Shown here: positions 1-9,378 of the stretch, piece after piece | How positions within the stretch are numbered: the first letter of the stretch is position 1 | Layout: every line of letters starts with the position of its first letter | Assembly (NCBI RefSeq): GCF_000196115.1 | Contig: NC_005027.1 | Span: forward strand, 5,886,001-5,950,000 | DNA from: Rhodopirellula baltica SH 1 | GTDB lineage: Bacteria > Planctomycetota > Planctomycetia > Pirellulales > Pirellulaceae | Direction: 5' to 3' | Length of the DNA: 64,000 bases | Program-made: the position numbers and the translations under genes | Notes under the pieces: model-generated | What the model saw: the letters and a program-made list of their open reading frames with translations, nothing else | Told to the model about the DNA's origin: nothing | Database searches by the model: none

Positions 1-975
1 GGAAGCATTCTTGGGGATGCGGACGGCGGACAAGTAGTTTCCGCCACCACCGCTTCCACAGGTGCCGATCGCTAGGTCGCCAACCACCAACGGTGAGCTG
101 CAGCATCGTTTGTTGAATACCTTGATCGACCACAGCATCTTGCCGTTTTCTGGGTCGAGCCCAAAGACGCCGTCACCGGTGCTAGCGCAAATCAGTTGCT
201 TGCCATCAGTCGTTGGGACACCGTAGGAAGGACGCGTTGAAGTGACAGGAGTTTCCCAAATCGTTTCACCGGTCTTGGGATCAAACGCCAACATGGAACT
301 CTTGCCTGGAGTCTGCCACGCTTCCAAACTCTTGGATTGTTGATCGTTGAACAACAGCAACTTGGAATCGATCACGACGGGGCTGGCACCAAAACCATGC
401 ACCCCTGACCAGGGCCCCAAGTCTCGCGACCAGACTGGTTCGCCTTTCATGTCGTATGCCAGCAATTCGGCATGCTTGGCGTCGCCGTAAGCGAAGTACA
501 CGTGTCCTTCATGCACGACCGGTGTGCTGGAAGCGGCGGTGTTGCGGCTATGGCGATGACGCTCTTCAAACGGATGCGAGCGGCGCCAAAGGACTTCGCC
601 GGTCGAGACATCGATGCTGACCAAATCCAGCTTCATCGATTTGTCGGCGGGATCGGTCGCGGTGTCAAGCAAGAAGACTTGGTTGCCCGCCACAACAGGC
701 GATCCCACATGTCTCGCGTTGAGTTGTGTCTTCCAAGCGTAGTCGTCTTCGGTCCAAGTCGAAGGCAATGTGCCGGACCCAGCGTCGCCGTATGAGCTGG
801 GGCCGTGAAATTGGGTCCAAGACGATACCGACTCACTGGTGGCCGGTTCGTTGGCCGAAGCAACAGACATGGACGAGGTGCTGGCAACGACGCATCCGCC
901 CAAAACGGCACGGCGAATCAGCCTGGCCCAGCGTGAAGAAACGTGCGATTTGTTTTGCGGTGTGGAGGTGGGCAT
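1..975 (-). CDS. PQQ-binding-like beta-propeller repeat protein (3' end outside window)
   Basis: The gene runs off the left edge, so only the N-terminal 325 codons are visible. Translation from the ATG at 975 gives a basic N-terminus, a hydrophobic stretch ending in SVASA (probable signal peptide), then WTQFHGP. It continues as repeated blades of the PQQ/BamB type, with motifs such as GSPVVAGNQVFLLD, DVSTGEVLWRR, FDPKTGETIWETP and LDPENGKMLWSI. These proteins are usually exported beta-propellers. In planctomycetes many are periplasmic proteins of unknown ligand, so the exact role is not known. It is divergent from the acyltransferase gene at 1124 across a 148-base gap. Confidence 0.85.
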   Translation of the reverse strand, partial: MPTSTPQNKSHVSSRWARLIRRAVLGGCVVASTSSMSVASANEPATSESVSSWTQFHGPSSYGDAGSGTLPSTWTEDDYAWKTQLNARHVGSPVVAGNQVFLLDTATDPADKSMKLDLVSIDVSTGEVLWRRSHPFEERHRHSRNTAASSTPVVHEGHVYFAYGDAKHAELLAYDMKGEPVWSRDLGPWSGVHGFGASPVVIDSKLLLFNDQQSKSLEAWQTPGKSSMLAFDPKTGETIWETPVTSTRPSYGVPTTDGKQLICASTGDGVFGLDPENGKMLWSIKVFNKRCCSSPLVVGDLAIGTCGSGGGGNYLSAVRIPKNAS

Positions 976-1123
976 GGGCTTTGGTGGGATGGAGGACGGC
1001 GTTGCAATCGGATTGCGACGGTTGTGTGGGTTGGGTTGAGTCTCTGCGTGAAGACGCACCGATTGTAAGTCAAAACGATTCGTTTGTTGCAATGGGCAAT
1101 CGGGGGGTGGTCTAAAGTTCCGC

Positions 1124-2455
1124 ATGATCCACATTGAAATGAGCGATTCGCCCGAAGACTTGTTGTCCGGCGGAAACACCTGGGACCGCCTCGCGGGCGG
1201 AATTCCTTTTCGTCAGACCGTTTGGCTGAGGTCATGGTGGCAGCAGTTTGGCGATGCCGAACGAGCTTTCTTCATGGTCGCCCGCGATGAATCGGGCGAT
1301 TGCCGTGGATTGCTGCCGTTGGAGCGAACGGAGGGCGATTTTCGTCGGTTACAAACGCTCGCAGCCGGGAACGTGTGCACCGATCACGTTTCGATTCTGG
1401 TGCGACCGGAAGATCGCGAAGAGGTTGCCACCGCATTTGCAAAACACTTGATTCAGTGTTCCGCCGACCGAAAACATGGTTGGGACCAAATTGATTTTGA
1501 CGGGACCATCGCAGGCGATCCCGCGATGGAAGTTTTGGCACGCAGCCTTGTTGCGGACGATGTGCCTACCAACATCCACAGCCGAATGCATCTTTGGTTC
1601 AATCGCTGCGAAGCAACTTGGGAAGACTTGCTGGCAACGCGTTCGCGAAAGTATCGAAATCGAGTTCGCGGGTTGCTTCGCAAGTTGGACGAAAGCGACG
1701 GAGAACTCTTCGTCCGCGATGCGGGGGCCCCTGAAGAAGTTCACATGGGGCTGATGAAGCTGATCGAGTTGCATCAGAAACGTTGGCAAGACGTCGGTGA
1801 ACCGGGAACCTATGCCGATGACCGCATGGTTCGGTTTGTCACCGATGCCACCGTCGAAATGAGCAAACGCGGACGATTGGTGTTGCCTCAATTGATCTAC
1901 AAAGGTGAAGTCATTGCGACGGAGTTGCACTACATCGGTGATGATGGACGACAGTACTGTTACAGCACCGGTGTCAATCATGCTTACCCCGATCTGAAGC
2001 CGGGCATCATGTTGAACTCGCATATGTTCCGTGAAGCTCACCGACTTGGGCGAGCAGGGATCGACTACATGCGAGGCGATGAAACTTACAAGGGACGCCT
2101 GCACTCGCGTCCGATTCCGCTATTGGAAATTGCCGTGTTTGCGAAGCACGCTCGCGGGCAAATGCGAATGGCTCAAGATCGTGCCACACAGCTATTGAAG
2201 GTGCAGTGGCGTCGCATGAAGGATTTGCCGCAAGATCAACCGCTCACTCTAGACGAAGCCTTCGCCGAAGAGCATCGGGACTTTTTGCCCGATCAAACGA
2301 TCACGCAAAACTTTGTCGAGGAGACTCCGGCGTGTGTCTCAGCCGCGTTGGACACCACCGTCGAAGAAGCGGATGACCTGTCTGATTCGCCTGTGATCTA
2401 CTCGATTCGCGACTACCAACGTGCGGATGATTTCTCGCACGAACCAAGTAATTGA
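1124..2455 (+). CDS. GNAT-fold acyltransferase, BioF2/CelD-like (FemAB-type)
   Basis: This 443-residue protein resembles the BioF2-like/CelD acetyltransferase family (PF13480 type), a double GNAT fold related to FemAB. The family hallmark is a basic segment, here RKYRNRVRGLLRK at residues 175-187, followed by LIELHQKRW and a conserved core with ATELHYIGDDGRQYCYSTG and DYMRGDETYKGR. Relatives transfer acyl or aminoacyl groups in cell-surface polysaccharide or peptidoglycan metabolism; the substrate here cannot be told. The last 60 residues are acidic and look like a flexible tail. No signal peptide is seen, so it is probably cytoplasmic. The next gene starts 7 bases downstream on the same strand and encodes another GNAT, which suggests an operon. 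Confidence 0.8.
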   Translation: MIHIEMSDSPEDLLSGGNTWDRLAGGIPFRQTVWLRSWWQQFGDAERAFFMVARDESGDCRGLLPLERTEGDFRRLQTLAAGNVCTDHVSILVRPEDREEVATAFAKHLIQCSADRKHGWDQIDFDGTIAGDPAMEVLARSLVADDVPTNIHSRMHLWFNRCEATWEDLLATRSRKYRNRVRGLLRKLDESDGELFVRDAGAPEEVHMGLMKLIELHQKRWQDVGEPGTYADDRMVRFVTDATVEMSKRGRLVLPQLIYKGEVIATELHYIGDDGRQYCYSTGVNHAYPDLKPGIMLNSHMFREAHRLGRAGIDYMRGDETYKGRLHSRPIPLLEIAVFAKHARGQMRMAQDRATQLLKVQWRRMKDLPQDQPLTLDEAFAEEHRDFLPDQTITQNFVEETPACVSAALDTTVEEADDLSDSPVIYSIRDYQRADDFSHEPSN

Positions 2456-2462
2456 GGCATTG

Positions 2463-3197
2463 ATGATGTCAGCAATGCTAGCGATTCTCTATCGGGCGAT
2501 TCGGCGGTTGCATGTGATGGATGTCACGTGTTTGTTGCACGCAACTGCGGACCAAGCTGCTGCGGCTGCTGCTCAGCGTCGATCCATGGGGCTCGAATCG
2601 GAAGCATTCGTGGCTCGGGCGATTGAGCAGGATCAGCTCAAACAATTGCTTCAGGAAGGTCGCATTGACCCGATCGTCGGATCCGGGATTGTCCACACTG
2701 ATGCATCGCGTGAACATGGTCCGGGAGATCAATGGCTGTTTGGAATGTGGGAGGGCGACCGCGTTGTCTCGTTCGTTTGGGCGGCAACCGGCTACATTCC
2801 CGCGACAGAAAACTTCAGCCGAAGTGCTCACTTAGGATCGTCGCTCAATATGCCCACGCATTGTGGGTTCCTCTTCAATGCGTGGACGGACCAGGATCAT
2901 CGTGGCCGCGGACTCATGGCGACTTTGCTTCAGAAATTGATCAGGGATGACGCACTAGAACTGAAACTTCATGATTGGTTCGCAACGACGGATTGGACCA
3001 ACGCTGCCTCGCAAAGCACGTTTTACAAGTCCGGTTTCGAACGCGTTGGACGCCTTTATCGCGTCGGTCGCGGACGAATGCAGGCCAGTGTCGTTCCTGA
3101 TTTGGAACGTCGTATGAAAGAGACGGTGCTGACTGAATCAAACCGACAAAGGCCAGGGATCGCTTTGGACGCCCCCGGACTACGCTGGTCTTTGTGA
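2463..3197 (+). CDS. GNAT family N-acetyltransferase
   Basis: The C-terminal half carries a GNAT core: a beta strand with GFLFNAWTDQDHRGRGLMATLL, containing the acetyl-CoA pyrophosphate-binding pattern (Q/D)HRGRG, then TDWTNAASQSTFYKSGFERVG, the usual last strand-helix-strand of the fold. The start was placed at ATG 2463 because GAGG lies 5 bases upstream. An in-frame GTG at 2421 would overlap the previous gene by 35 bases. The first 30 residues are hydrophobic and basic, and could be a membrane-interacting helix. Its 3' end overlaps the convergent hydrolase gene by 18 bases. The substrate is unknown. Confidence 0.75.
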   Translation: MMSAMLAILYRAIRRLHVMDVTCLLHATADQAAAAAAQRRSMGLESEAFVARAIEQDQLKQLLQEGRIDPIVGSGIVHTDASREHGPGDQWLFGMWEGDRVVSFVWAATGYIPATENFSRSAHLGSSLNMPTHCGFLFNAWTDQDHRGRGLMATLLQKLIRDDALELKLHDWFATTDWTNAASQSTFYKSGFERVGRLYRVGRGRMQASVVPDLERRMKETVLTESNRQRPGIALDAPGLRWSL

Positions 3198-4121
3198 TTG
3201 GTGAATCACCCAATCCAGTGCATTGTTGATCGCTGGGCGATGCTCTTCTTCCAGCACATCGTCGTGACTGAGTCCAGACAGTTCCACCACCAGTTTTGGA
3301 CCAGCGTAAGCGGCATGGATTGCCATCTGATATTCCGGCAACACCAGTGAATCTTTCTCTGACATGAGAAACACCGCTGGGATCTCGCAACGGGCAGCCA
3401 AATCGATCGCGTCGACGTTTTTGGGCAGCACTGCGGAGACGTGCTGCATCGCGGTGGTCGCCCGATAGCGAGCTGAGATGTTGAGGATGACGCGGCGCAA
3501 ATCAGGCGGATTGCGAATCCAAAGGATCGCGGATGGATACGCATCCATCAACGACGCCCCGACATGCATCGCGGGAAGACACCCTAGGCTGTTGCCGCAC
3601 AACCAAATTCGAGTTGAGCAGCCATCGGCGACTGTTTGCGTACGTGCATCGAGAATCTTTTGGCTCCAGGCCGCCGCTGCACCGGACAAGTTCTTCAGCG
3701 TCGCATGACCAGGGCTGCCACCGTAGCCGGGAGGATTCCATGTCCAAACCTCTGCACTCGGCGAGATCGGTTGGTTGGGTTGCATCGGGAACGGCGTCGA
3801 CCGCTCGGCTCGTCCACCGGTCCCCGGGAACTTGAGAACAAGATCGTTGGGCGGCGGGATGTCTCGCCAATCATCCAGGCTGCTGTTGTCTGCAACTTTG
3901 CTCGCCGTTGTATCACCGATGCGATGGACGAAGCATTCAATCCATTCGTTGGGGGTGGAACCATTGTTGGCACCCGAATTCATATGGTCCAGCAACGATA
4001 CTCGACAACGAACCTGCGGCCGATAGTCGATCGGTTCCGTGGTTGGTCGAAGTACAAAGCGATTGAGCAGTCCAAAACGAATGCGTCGGGACCAATTGCG
4101 AATCGGACGCATGCTTTTCAT
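3180..4121 (-). CDS. alpha/beta hydrolase
   Basis: This 313-residue protein has the alpha/beta hydrolase catalytic set in order: nucleophile elbow GNSLG with Ser178, acid Asp257 in MSEKDSLV, and His286 in GLSHDD. An oxyanion-type FPGTGGR lies near residue 98. No signal peptide or membrane segment is evident. ATG 4121 was chosen because it forms an ATGA overlap with the stop codon of the upstream membrane-protein gene, typical of translational coupling. The reading frame stays open further upstream, but that part lies inside the neighbour and looks noncoding. It is the last gene of a three-gene operon (5517 to 3180). Substrate unknown. Confidence 0.75.
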   Translation of the reverse strand: MKSMRPIRNWSRRIRFGLLNRFVLRPTTEPIDYRPQVRCRVSLLDHMNSGANNGSTPNEWIECFVHRIGDTTASKVADNSSLDDWRDIPPPNDLVLKFPGTGGRAERSTPFPMQPNQPISPSAEVWTWNPPGYGGSPGHATLKNLSGAAAAWSQKILDARTQTVADGCSTRIWLCGNSLGCLPAMHVGASLMDAYPSAILWIRNPPDLRRVILNISARYRATTAMQHVSAVLPKNVDAIDLAARCEIPAVFLMSEKDSLVLPEYQMAIHAAYAGPKLVVELSGLSHDDVLEEEHRPAINNALDWVIHQSQRPA

Positions 4122-4996
4122 CCACCCACGCTCGCTGCGATTTGGTTGTTGGACGCGGAGACATCGTCCGCATCGTTCCGGGGTCGAGGCATCCATCCGG
4201 CCAACGACAATCCAATCAGTGGGCTCAGCACAGAGAACAACATGAAATTCGAAAATAGAGCAATGGAAGTGAACACGACCGCACCAATGATTGCCGCCCA
4301 ACGAGCGGGAAGCAACCAAACTGCGAACCCTGCGACAGTTTCGACCAACACGACTTTTCGGCTATAAATCGTCGCGATGTTGCGGAGCGTTTCGCCATCG
4401 AAGCTTGATCGCAACCAATTGAAGACCCAGAAGTCTCGGTCGAGGAAATAGATCTCCCACAACACGTCGCCGGACCAGTATTCCGCCGTCCATTTCCCCG
4501 AAGCTCCCCCCAGAAGAACAACCGAAACAATCACTCGACTGAGACGCCCGGCTTTGCGGTAGAGTTCCTCTGGTGTGTCGATTTCTAAACGCGTCGTGTA
4601 CCAAAACGCCCACAGGCTGCACCACCAAAACGTTACAAAAGTCATGTCGTTGTAGCTGCCTTGATGCCAGATCATCACTGTCGCGGAGATCCAAGTCAAA
4701 GCAGCGGCAAAGCATCGACGCCCGCGTTGTTCGGTGATCCAGGCTGCGACAACGGAGATGGCCGATGCGATGAACGCGATTCGCAACACCGTAGCTGACT
4801 GCAACCATGTCGGAAAGAATTCGTGGTGGATTGGGATGGCTTCGTAAATGCGATCGGCCAGCAGAAAGAACTTCCACTTCCAGAATAGACCCAGCATCAT
4901 GCCGGCCCACGTCAGGTGCAGCGGAGTCGATTCAGTCCAGCGAAGCTTTGGCGGGAACGCTGTGTATTCTTCGCGAACGCCAGCAGTACTGTTCAT
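4118..4996 (-). CDS. polytopic membrane protein, HTTM/DoxX-like
   Basis: The 292-residue product is strongly hydrophobic with about six to eight predicted membrane spans, many Trp and aromatic residues (for example FWWCSLWAFWYTTRLEI), and a periplasmic-looking segment with DRDFWVFNWLRSSFD. The pattern recalls HTTM (vitamin K-dependent gamma-carboxylase-like transmembrane) or DoxX-like proteins, but no catalytic motif is clear, so this is a fold-level guess. Both ends overlap their neighbours by four bases (ATGA), making a tightly coupled trio with the membrane-anchored protein upstream and the hydrolase downstream. The three may act together on a lipid or membrane substrate. Confidence 0.65.
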   Translation of the reverse strand: MNSTAGVREEYTAFPPKLRWTESTPLHLTWAGMMLGLFWKWKFFLLADRIYEAIPIHHEFFPTWLQSATVLRIAFIASAISVVAAWITEQRGRRCFAAALTWISATVMIWHQGSYNDMTFVTFWWCSLWAFWYTTRLEIDTPEELYRKAGRLSRVIVSVVLLGGASGKWTAEYWSGDVLWEIYFLDRDFWVFNWLRSSFDGETLRNIATIYSRKVVLVETVAGFAVWLLPARWAAIIGAVVFTSIALFSNFMLFSVLSPLIGLSLAGWMPRPRNDADDVSASNNQIAASVGG

Positions 4997-5517
4997 GATG
5001 CCGGTTCCTCGGCCAATACCATCTGCCAGTTCCCAACATCGTCGCGAGTCAACTCATAAGTCGAGTGCATCGATTCGCCACGGTAGTGAGACTCGATCAC
5101 CAACCAACGAGGTGATTCATCCTGCAGGTATCGAACTCGCCCATTGGCAAACGTGAATTCGCGGGCTGGGTAGTGATTGATTGTTCGCGCCGCCAAAATG
5201 CCCGGTTTGGCTGTATCGTCATCCAGTGGCGACAACCAAAGTGGATCGATCAAACCGGCAAGTTCGCCTTCGGGCGGCAAGTCGCGAACTTCGGTTGTGT
5301 TTTTGAAGTTGTACATCGCCGGAATCGGCGTCTGGATCGCCCACCAAGCAAACGAAGGTGTTCGCAGGTGGAAACGCTGCATCGTGGAGCGGATGACCGG
5401 CGGACAGATGGGCATCAGCAACAACCAACCCGCAACGATCGCAGCGATCGCGAGGAGAATGCGATATCCCCAATCCGGCTTCGCTCGAAGCGTCGACGTT
5501 TTCGCGGAGGCATTCAT
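4993..5517 (-). CDS. membrane-anchored protein of unknown function
   Basis: This is a 174-residue protein starting MNASAKTS, with one N-terminal transmembrane helix (about residues 18-38, ILLAIAAIVAGWLLLMPICPP) and a soluble domain facing outward. The domain includes WWAIQTPIPAMYNF and ends WQMVLAEEPAS. I do not recognise a family. The start at ATG 5517 was preferred over an upstream in-frame ATG at 5601 because the extra 28 residues look noncoding. It is the first gene of the coupled three-gene operon. A role as accessory subunit to the polytopic membrane protein is only an inference from position. Confidence 0.6.
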   Translation of the reverse strand: MNASAKTSTLRAKPDWGYRILLAIAAIVAGWLLLMPICPPVIRSTMQRFHLRTPSFAWWAIQTPIPAMYNFKNTTEVRDLPPEGELAGLIDPLWLSPLDDDTAKPGILAARTINHYPAREFTFANGRVRYLQDESPRWLVIESHYRGESMHSTYELTRDDVGNWQMVLAEEPAS

Positions 5518-5767
5518 GGGACTTGGCCGATGGAAGATGTTCGACGGGGATGGTCGCTGAACGACATCGCGTCGAGTTGAATACTCAAACGTACCCCACA
5601 CCTCATCATCGGCATCGAAGCAACCGGTTCTGCGACGTCACGCCACCCTTCCCTTCGCCATCCGTTCCAGACCGAAACGATTGTGCCGATTGTGCGGGAA
5701 TGTCGTGGGTGTCCATGACTCACCGAGTAAATCGGAACCTGCCTCGGCGTCTCCCGCGAACTAACGG

Positions 5768-7261
5768 CTACATCTTCGCGATCAGGTCGATCAGCAATTG
5801 GCGAACGGCTTGTGGCGAAGCATTGGGGTTCTTCTTTTTGGCTTGCCCGATCAAGGCTCCAACCGCTTGTTGCTTGCCGCCCTTCACGTCCTCGACAACT
5901 TGCGGATTGGCCGCCAGCAGTTCCTTGCACAGCGATTCCAACGCGTCGTCGTCAACCGCTTCGATGCCCAACGACTTGGTCGCTTGTTCGATCGATTCGT
6001 CATGCGTGAGCAAGTGTTCGAACACGTCGCGAGCGCGATTGTTGTCCAGCTTTCCGTCGGCGATCATGCGGATCAATTCGCCAAGTCGCTCGGCTGGAAT
6101 CGGAAACGCATCGATGTCGATGCTGCGTTCCTTCATCGTCCGCATCACGTCCTGCATCATCCACGACGATGTGCGACGTCCATCGCCGCTGGCTCCCACG
6201 GCGGTCTCGAAGTAATCGATCACGTCCGGACCTTGGTTGACGATCACGTCGGCGTCGTAGGGTTTGATGCCGTGCTGCGTCTGCAGTCGTTCTCGCGTGA
6301 CAGCCGGCAATTCGCCCAACGATTCCGAGATCGATTCCACGTATTCGCGAGGCAGGCGGACGGGCAGCAAATCAGGGTCGGGGAAGTATCGGTAGTCAGC
6401 CGATTCTTCCTTTTCTCGCTGAGCAAAGGTTTGCTCGGCGGAGTCATCCCAGCCGCGAGTGGTCTTGGGAGCGTCGTCGATCGTTTGGCGATTTTCTTCC
6501 CAGTCGACCAGCTGTCGTTGCACTTCGTAGTCGATCGCTCGCTGGACGTTTCGGAAGCTGTTGAGGTTTTTGATTTCGACGATCGGGGTCGCGATCTTTT
6601 TGCCTTCGACGTCGATGTGCAGGTTCACGTTGGCGTCGACTCGCAGGCTGCCTTCCTGCATCTCGCAATCGGAGACCTTCAGGTGAGTCAGCAGCAATTT
6701 GAGTTCGCTGAGGTAAGCCTTGGCCTCATCGGCCGACCGGAGGTCCGGTTGGCTGACGATTTCCAGCAGAGGCGTGCCGCATCGGTTGAGGTCGATCTTG
6801 GTGTCGCTGATCCCCGACGCTTCGTCGTGCATGCTCTTGCCAGCGTCTTCTTCCAGGTGAGCTCGCACGAGTCCGATTCGGCGTTCGGTTTCGCCATCGT
6901 CCGTGCTGATTGCCAGGTGCCCGTCGGCGCAGATCGGCAAATCAAACTGGCTGATTTGATAGCCCTTCGGCAAATCGGGATAAAAGTATTGCTTGCGATC
7001 CCACTTAGTCAGCGGTGGGATGTCGCAGTTGAGTGCCAATCCGGTTTTGACCGACAACGCGATCGCTTCGCGGTTCATCACGGGAAGCGCCCCTGGCATC
7101 CCCAGGCAGACCGGGCAAACCTGAGTGTTGGGCGGGGCACCGAATTCGGTGGTGCATCCGCAAAACAGCTTGGTTTGCGTCTTCAGTTGGACGTGGACTT
7201 CCAACCCGATGATGGTCGTGACGGGATATTTTTGGCAGGCCAAGATCGCGGAGGCAGTCAT
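5768..7261 (-). CDS. gatB: Asp-tRNA(Asn)/Glu-tRNA(Gln) amidotransferase subunit B
   Basis: The 497-residue product is clearly GatB, the tRNA-binding subunit that presents misacylated Glu-tRNA(Gln) or Asp-tRNA(Asn) for amidation. It starts with IIGLEVHVQLKTQTKLFCGC and continues with CPVCLGMPGALPVMN, YFYPDLPKGYQISQ, the LEEDAGKS block and RVDANVNL. The C-terminus has the YqeY-like tail ending LLIDLIAKM. Length matches the family. GatA and GatC are not adjacent, so the complex genes are dispersed here, as often seen outside Firmicutes. It lies alone between convergent or unrelated neighbours. Confidence 0.97.
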   Translation of the reverse strand: MTASAILACQKYPVTTIIGLEVHVQLKTQTKLFCGCTTEFGAPPNTQVCPVCLGMPGALPVMNREAIALSVKTGLALNCDIPPLTKWDRKQYFYPDLPKGYQISQFDLPICADGHLAISTDDGETERRIGLVRAHLEEDAGKSMHDEASGISDTKIDLNRCGTPLLEIVSQPDLRSADEAKAYLSELKLLLTHLKVSDCEMQEGSLRVDANVNLHIDVEGKKIATPIVEIKNLNSFRNVQRAIDYEVQRQLVDWEENRQTIDDAPKTTRGWDDSAEQTFAQREKEESADYRYFPDPDLLPVRLPREYVESISESLGELPAVTRERLQTQHGIKPYDADVIVNQGPDVIDYFETAVGASGDGRRTSSWMMQDVMRTMKERSIDIDAFPIPAERLGELIRMIADGKLDNNRARDVFEHLLTHDESIEQATKSLGIEAVDDDALESLCKELLAANPQVVEDVKGGKQQAVGALIGQAKKKNPNASPQAVRQLLIDLIAKM

Positions 7262-7327
7262 GCGGTGAGCCGGTGAGTCAGGAAAAACGGAGATTCACCG
7301 GCAATATCCCGCATCCTTCCCATGGGC

Positions 7328-8194
7328 TCAATCCCCAGCCGTTTGGCGAGCGACCCGGGTCACCCAGTTCGTCAGATCTCGAAAGTAGGGCCGCGGGTCG
7401 GGTTCGAACTCAAACGTGTGAGCCGCCTCCTCGTAACACGTGTATTCTTTGTCGCTTGCCGCCATCCGATCCAACATTTCACGTGTTTTCGGGTTGTCGA
7501 CGATCCGGTCTCGCCCCGCCAATACCAACCAGGTCGGCGTGCGAATCATCGCGGCGACTTCTCGAGCGTGCTGGGTCAGCTTCCGGTCTTCCAACGCGAA
7601 TCGCACGCTGACTTTGCGAAGCGTTAGCGAATCCTTTTGGATGAACGATTGCCAGCGAGCGACTCCGGTGAACAACGCGGGATCCTTCAGCGGAATCGGA
7701 ACCCGCAGACCGCCCAGGCCGATTCGCGAAAGTCCGCCGAGCAATCGGTACTTGGCCGGCGAAGGGAACTGCGCCGCGTAGATTCCAGGACAAACGAGTG
7801 CCAACCCATCGATCAGATCAGGATGCTCGGCCGCGAGCACGGACGCCAGTTTGCCGCCCCAACTGATCCCGCCCAGGATTAACGGGACATCCCGCGGTTG
7901 AGTTTTTAAAAAGCAAACGACGTCGTCGATCCACTGCCGCCAGTCATCGACATCGCCGCGACGAGACGGGTTGCCTCCCGAGCCGCGACGGTCCAGGAAG
8001 TGGACTTCAAATCCATTTTGAGCGAGAGCATCGCAACTGGCCAAATACCATCCCGAGTGGCTGACGATGCCGTGCAAAAACACCACCCGACCGCGCGGAC
8101 GAGTTACTCTCCATTGTCGCGACATCAATCGCAGCCGACCGGCACCGTCGAACATCTCGATCTCGCACTGCGGCGATTGCTGCATGCCATTCAT
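7328..8194 (-). CDS. alpha/beta hydrolase, lysophospholipase-like
   Basis: The 288-residue protein has the serine-hydrolase-like lipase pattern: oxyanion region VVFLHGIVSHSGWY, nucleophile elbow GGISWGG with Ser111, Asp229 in LAGRDRIVDN and His259 in EEAAHTFEFE. This resembles monoacylglycerol lipase or lysophospholipase (Hydrolase_4 type). ATG 8194 was chosen because it overlaps the stop of the enolase-superfamily gene as ATGA. The frame stays open upstream but only inside that gene. It is the third gene of an operon with an NAD-dependent epimerase and an enolase-superfamily enzyme, so it may act on a small metabolite of that pathway rather than on lipids. Confidence 0.8.
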   Translation of the reverse strand: MNGMQQSPQCEIEMFDGAGRLRLMSRQWRVTRPRGRVVFLHGIVSHSGWYLASCDALAQNGFEVHFLDRRGSGGNPSRRGDVDDWRQWIDDVVCFLKTQPRDVPLILGGISWGGKLASVLAAEHPDLIDGLALVCPGIYAAQFPSPAKYRLLGGLSRIGLGGLRVPIPLKDPALFTGVARWQSFIQKDSLTLRKVSVRFALEDRKLTQHAREVAAMIRTPTWLVLAGRDRIVDNPKTREMLDRMAASDKEYTCYEEAAHTFEFEPDPRPYFRDLTNWVTRVARQTAGD

Positions 8195-9378
8195 TGAGCT
8201 TCGACCACAAACGTGCGTTCCGCTTTCGCGTTCTGTCGCAACCAATCTTCGCGAATCGTGACGCCCAGGCCTGGTGAATCGAGTGCCGGTGCCCACCCGC
8301 CGTATCGGAACGTGATGTCCTCCTGAGTTGGCAAGGTGGTCAGCAAGTGTCGATCGTACGAACCTTCGAGGTATCGAATGTCGCGAACGGAGCTGGCCCA
8401 GTGTCGGCCGGCAGCCGAGAGGACACCGGACTCTCCGGGATGACACCCGAGTTGGTAACCGAGTCCCGACGCTCGGGCGAGCGCGGCCAAGCGAAGGCAA
8501 CTCAAGAAGCCGCCGCACTTGGAAAGCCGAAGGTTGAACAGGTCGCACGTGCCCAGCTCGATGGCTCGCTCTGCATCCATGCGGCTGGTCAATGATTCGT
8601 CCAGCATGATCGGAACGCCAATCGATTCGCGAAGCGACGCGAGGGCATCGACCTGATCGTGAGCCACCGGTTGCTCGATGCAAGTCACACCGAACTCGCG
8701 AAGCGGACGCATCTTCTCGGCGACTTCCTCGGGACGCCAGGCTTCATTGGCATCCAACCGCAGGTCCACTCCACCGCCGATCCAGCGTCGAATACGAGCG
8801 ACACGTGACGGGTCGTCTTGCCCGTCCACGCCGACTTTGATTTTGCATTGAGCGAACCCATAGGCACGCATTTTGAGAGCGGAGATTCGCTCGCTTTTGG
8901 CACCCGAGGATGTGATGGTGGTGGAGTAGCGAACGCGAGGTTGTCTCACATGGATTTCCGCTGCTTCGGCAACGTGCGGCACCACCGCGCTGACAGGTTG
9001 CCCGAAGTGTCTGCCAAAGGCATCGAGCAAGCTGAGTTCGACCGCGCAGCGCAGTGAATTGGAACCGCAGCCGCGCGAATCGTCGGAGTCGTTGTTGAAC
9101 TGCAATGCATCACAGATTGCGATGACCTCGGGCCAGTTCGATGCGGACTGCATCAACGCGGGATGAAGGTTGGATTGCGACAGTTGTTGCAAGCATCCTT
9201 CGGGTGTTTCTCCCGTCACGTAAGGTCGCGGGACGCCTTCGCCCCAGCCGATTGTGCCGTTGGACAACTTGCATCGGATCAGCAGGTTGATGCTTTCCGT
9301 TCGCGTGAACGAAGCATGTTTGATTTCGCGTTTGAGCGGCAGCGGAACCAGGAACGCGGTGAGTTCAGTGACATGCAT
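8191..9378 (-). CDS. enolase-superfamily enzyme, muconate-lactonizing subgroup
   Basis: This 395-residue protein shows the MLE-subgroup layout: an N-terminal capping domain, then a barrel with the KxK acid/base motif in CKIKVGVDG, and metal ligands Asp in LRLDANEAW, Glu in CIEQP and Asp in MLDES. The second catalytic Lys is in RLSKCGG. The region LGCHPGESGVLSAAGRH replaces the usual last barrel strands and resembles muconate cycloisomerase-like members. It could be an epimerase, cycloisomerase or o-succinylbenzoate synthase-like enzyme; sequence reading alone cannot choose. It overlaps the upstream epimerase gene by 14 bases and the downstream hydrolase by four. Confidence 0.8.
   Translation of the reverse strand: MHVTELTAFLVPLPLKREIKHASFTRTESINLLIRCKLSNGTIGWGEGVPRPYVTGETPEGCLQQLSQSNLHPALMQSASNWPEVIAICDALQFNNDSDDSRGCGSNSLRCAVELSLLDAFGRHFGQPVSAVVPHVAEAAEIHVRQPRVRYSTTITSSGAKSERISALKMRAYGFAQCKIKVGVDGQDDPSRVARIRRWIGGGVDLRLDANEAWRPEEVAEKMRPLREFGVTCIEQPVAHDQVDALASLRESIGVPIMLDESLTSRMDAERAIELGTCDLFNLRLSKCGGFLSCLRLAALARASGLGYQLGCHPGESGVLSAAGRHWASSVRDIRYLEGSYDRHLLTTLPTQEDITFRYGGWAPALDSPGLGVTIREDWLRQNAKAERTFVVEAQ

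Noticed and set aside
1349-2104. 251-codon minus-strand frame
   Set aside because: Antisense to the BioF2/CelD-like gene, which shows family motifs.
5798-7276. 492-codon open frame antisense to gatB
   Set aside because: It is a shadow of the strongly conserved gatB frame; the translated sequence has no recognisable domain.
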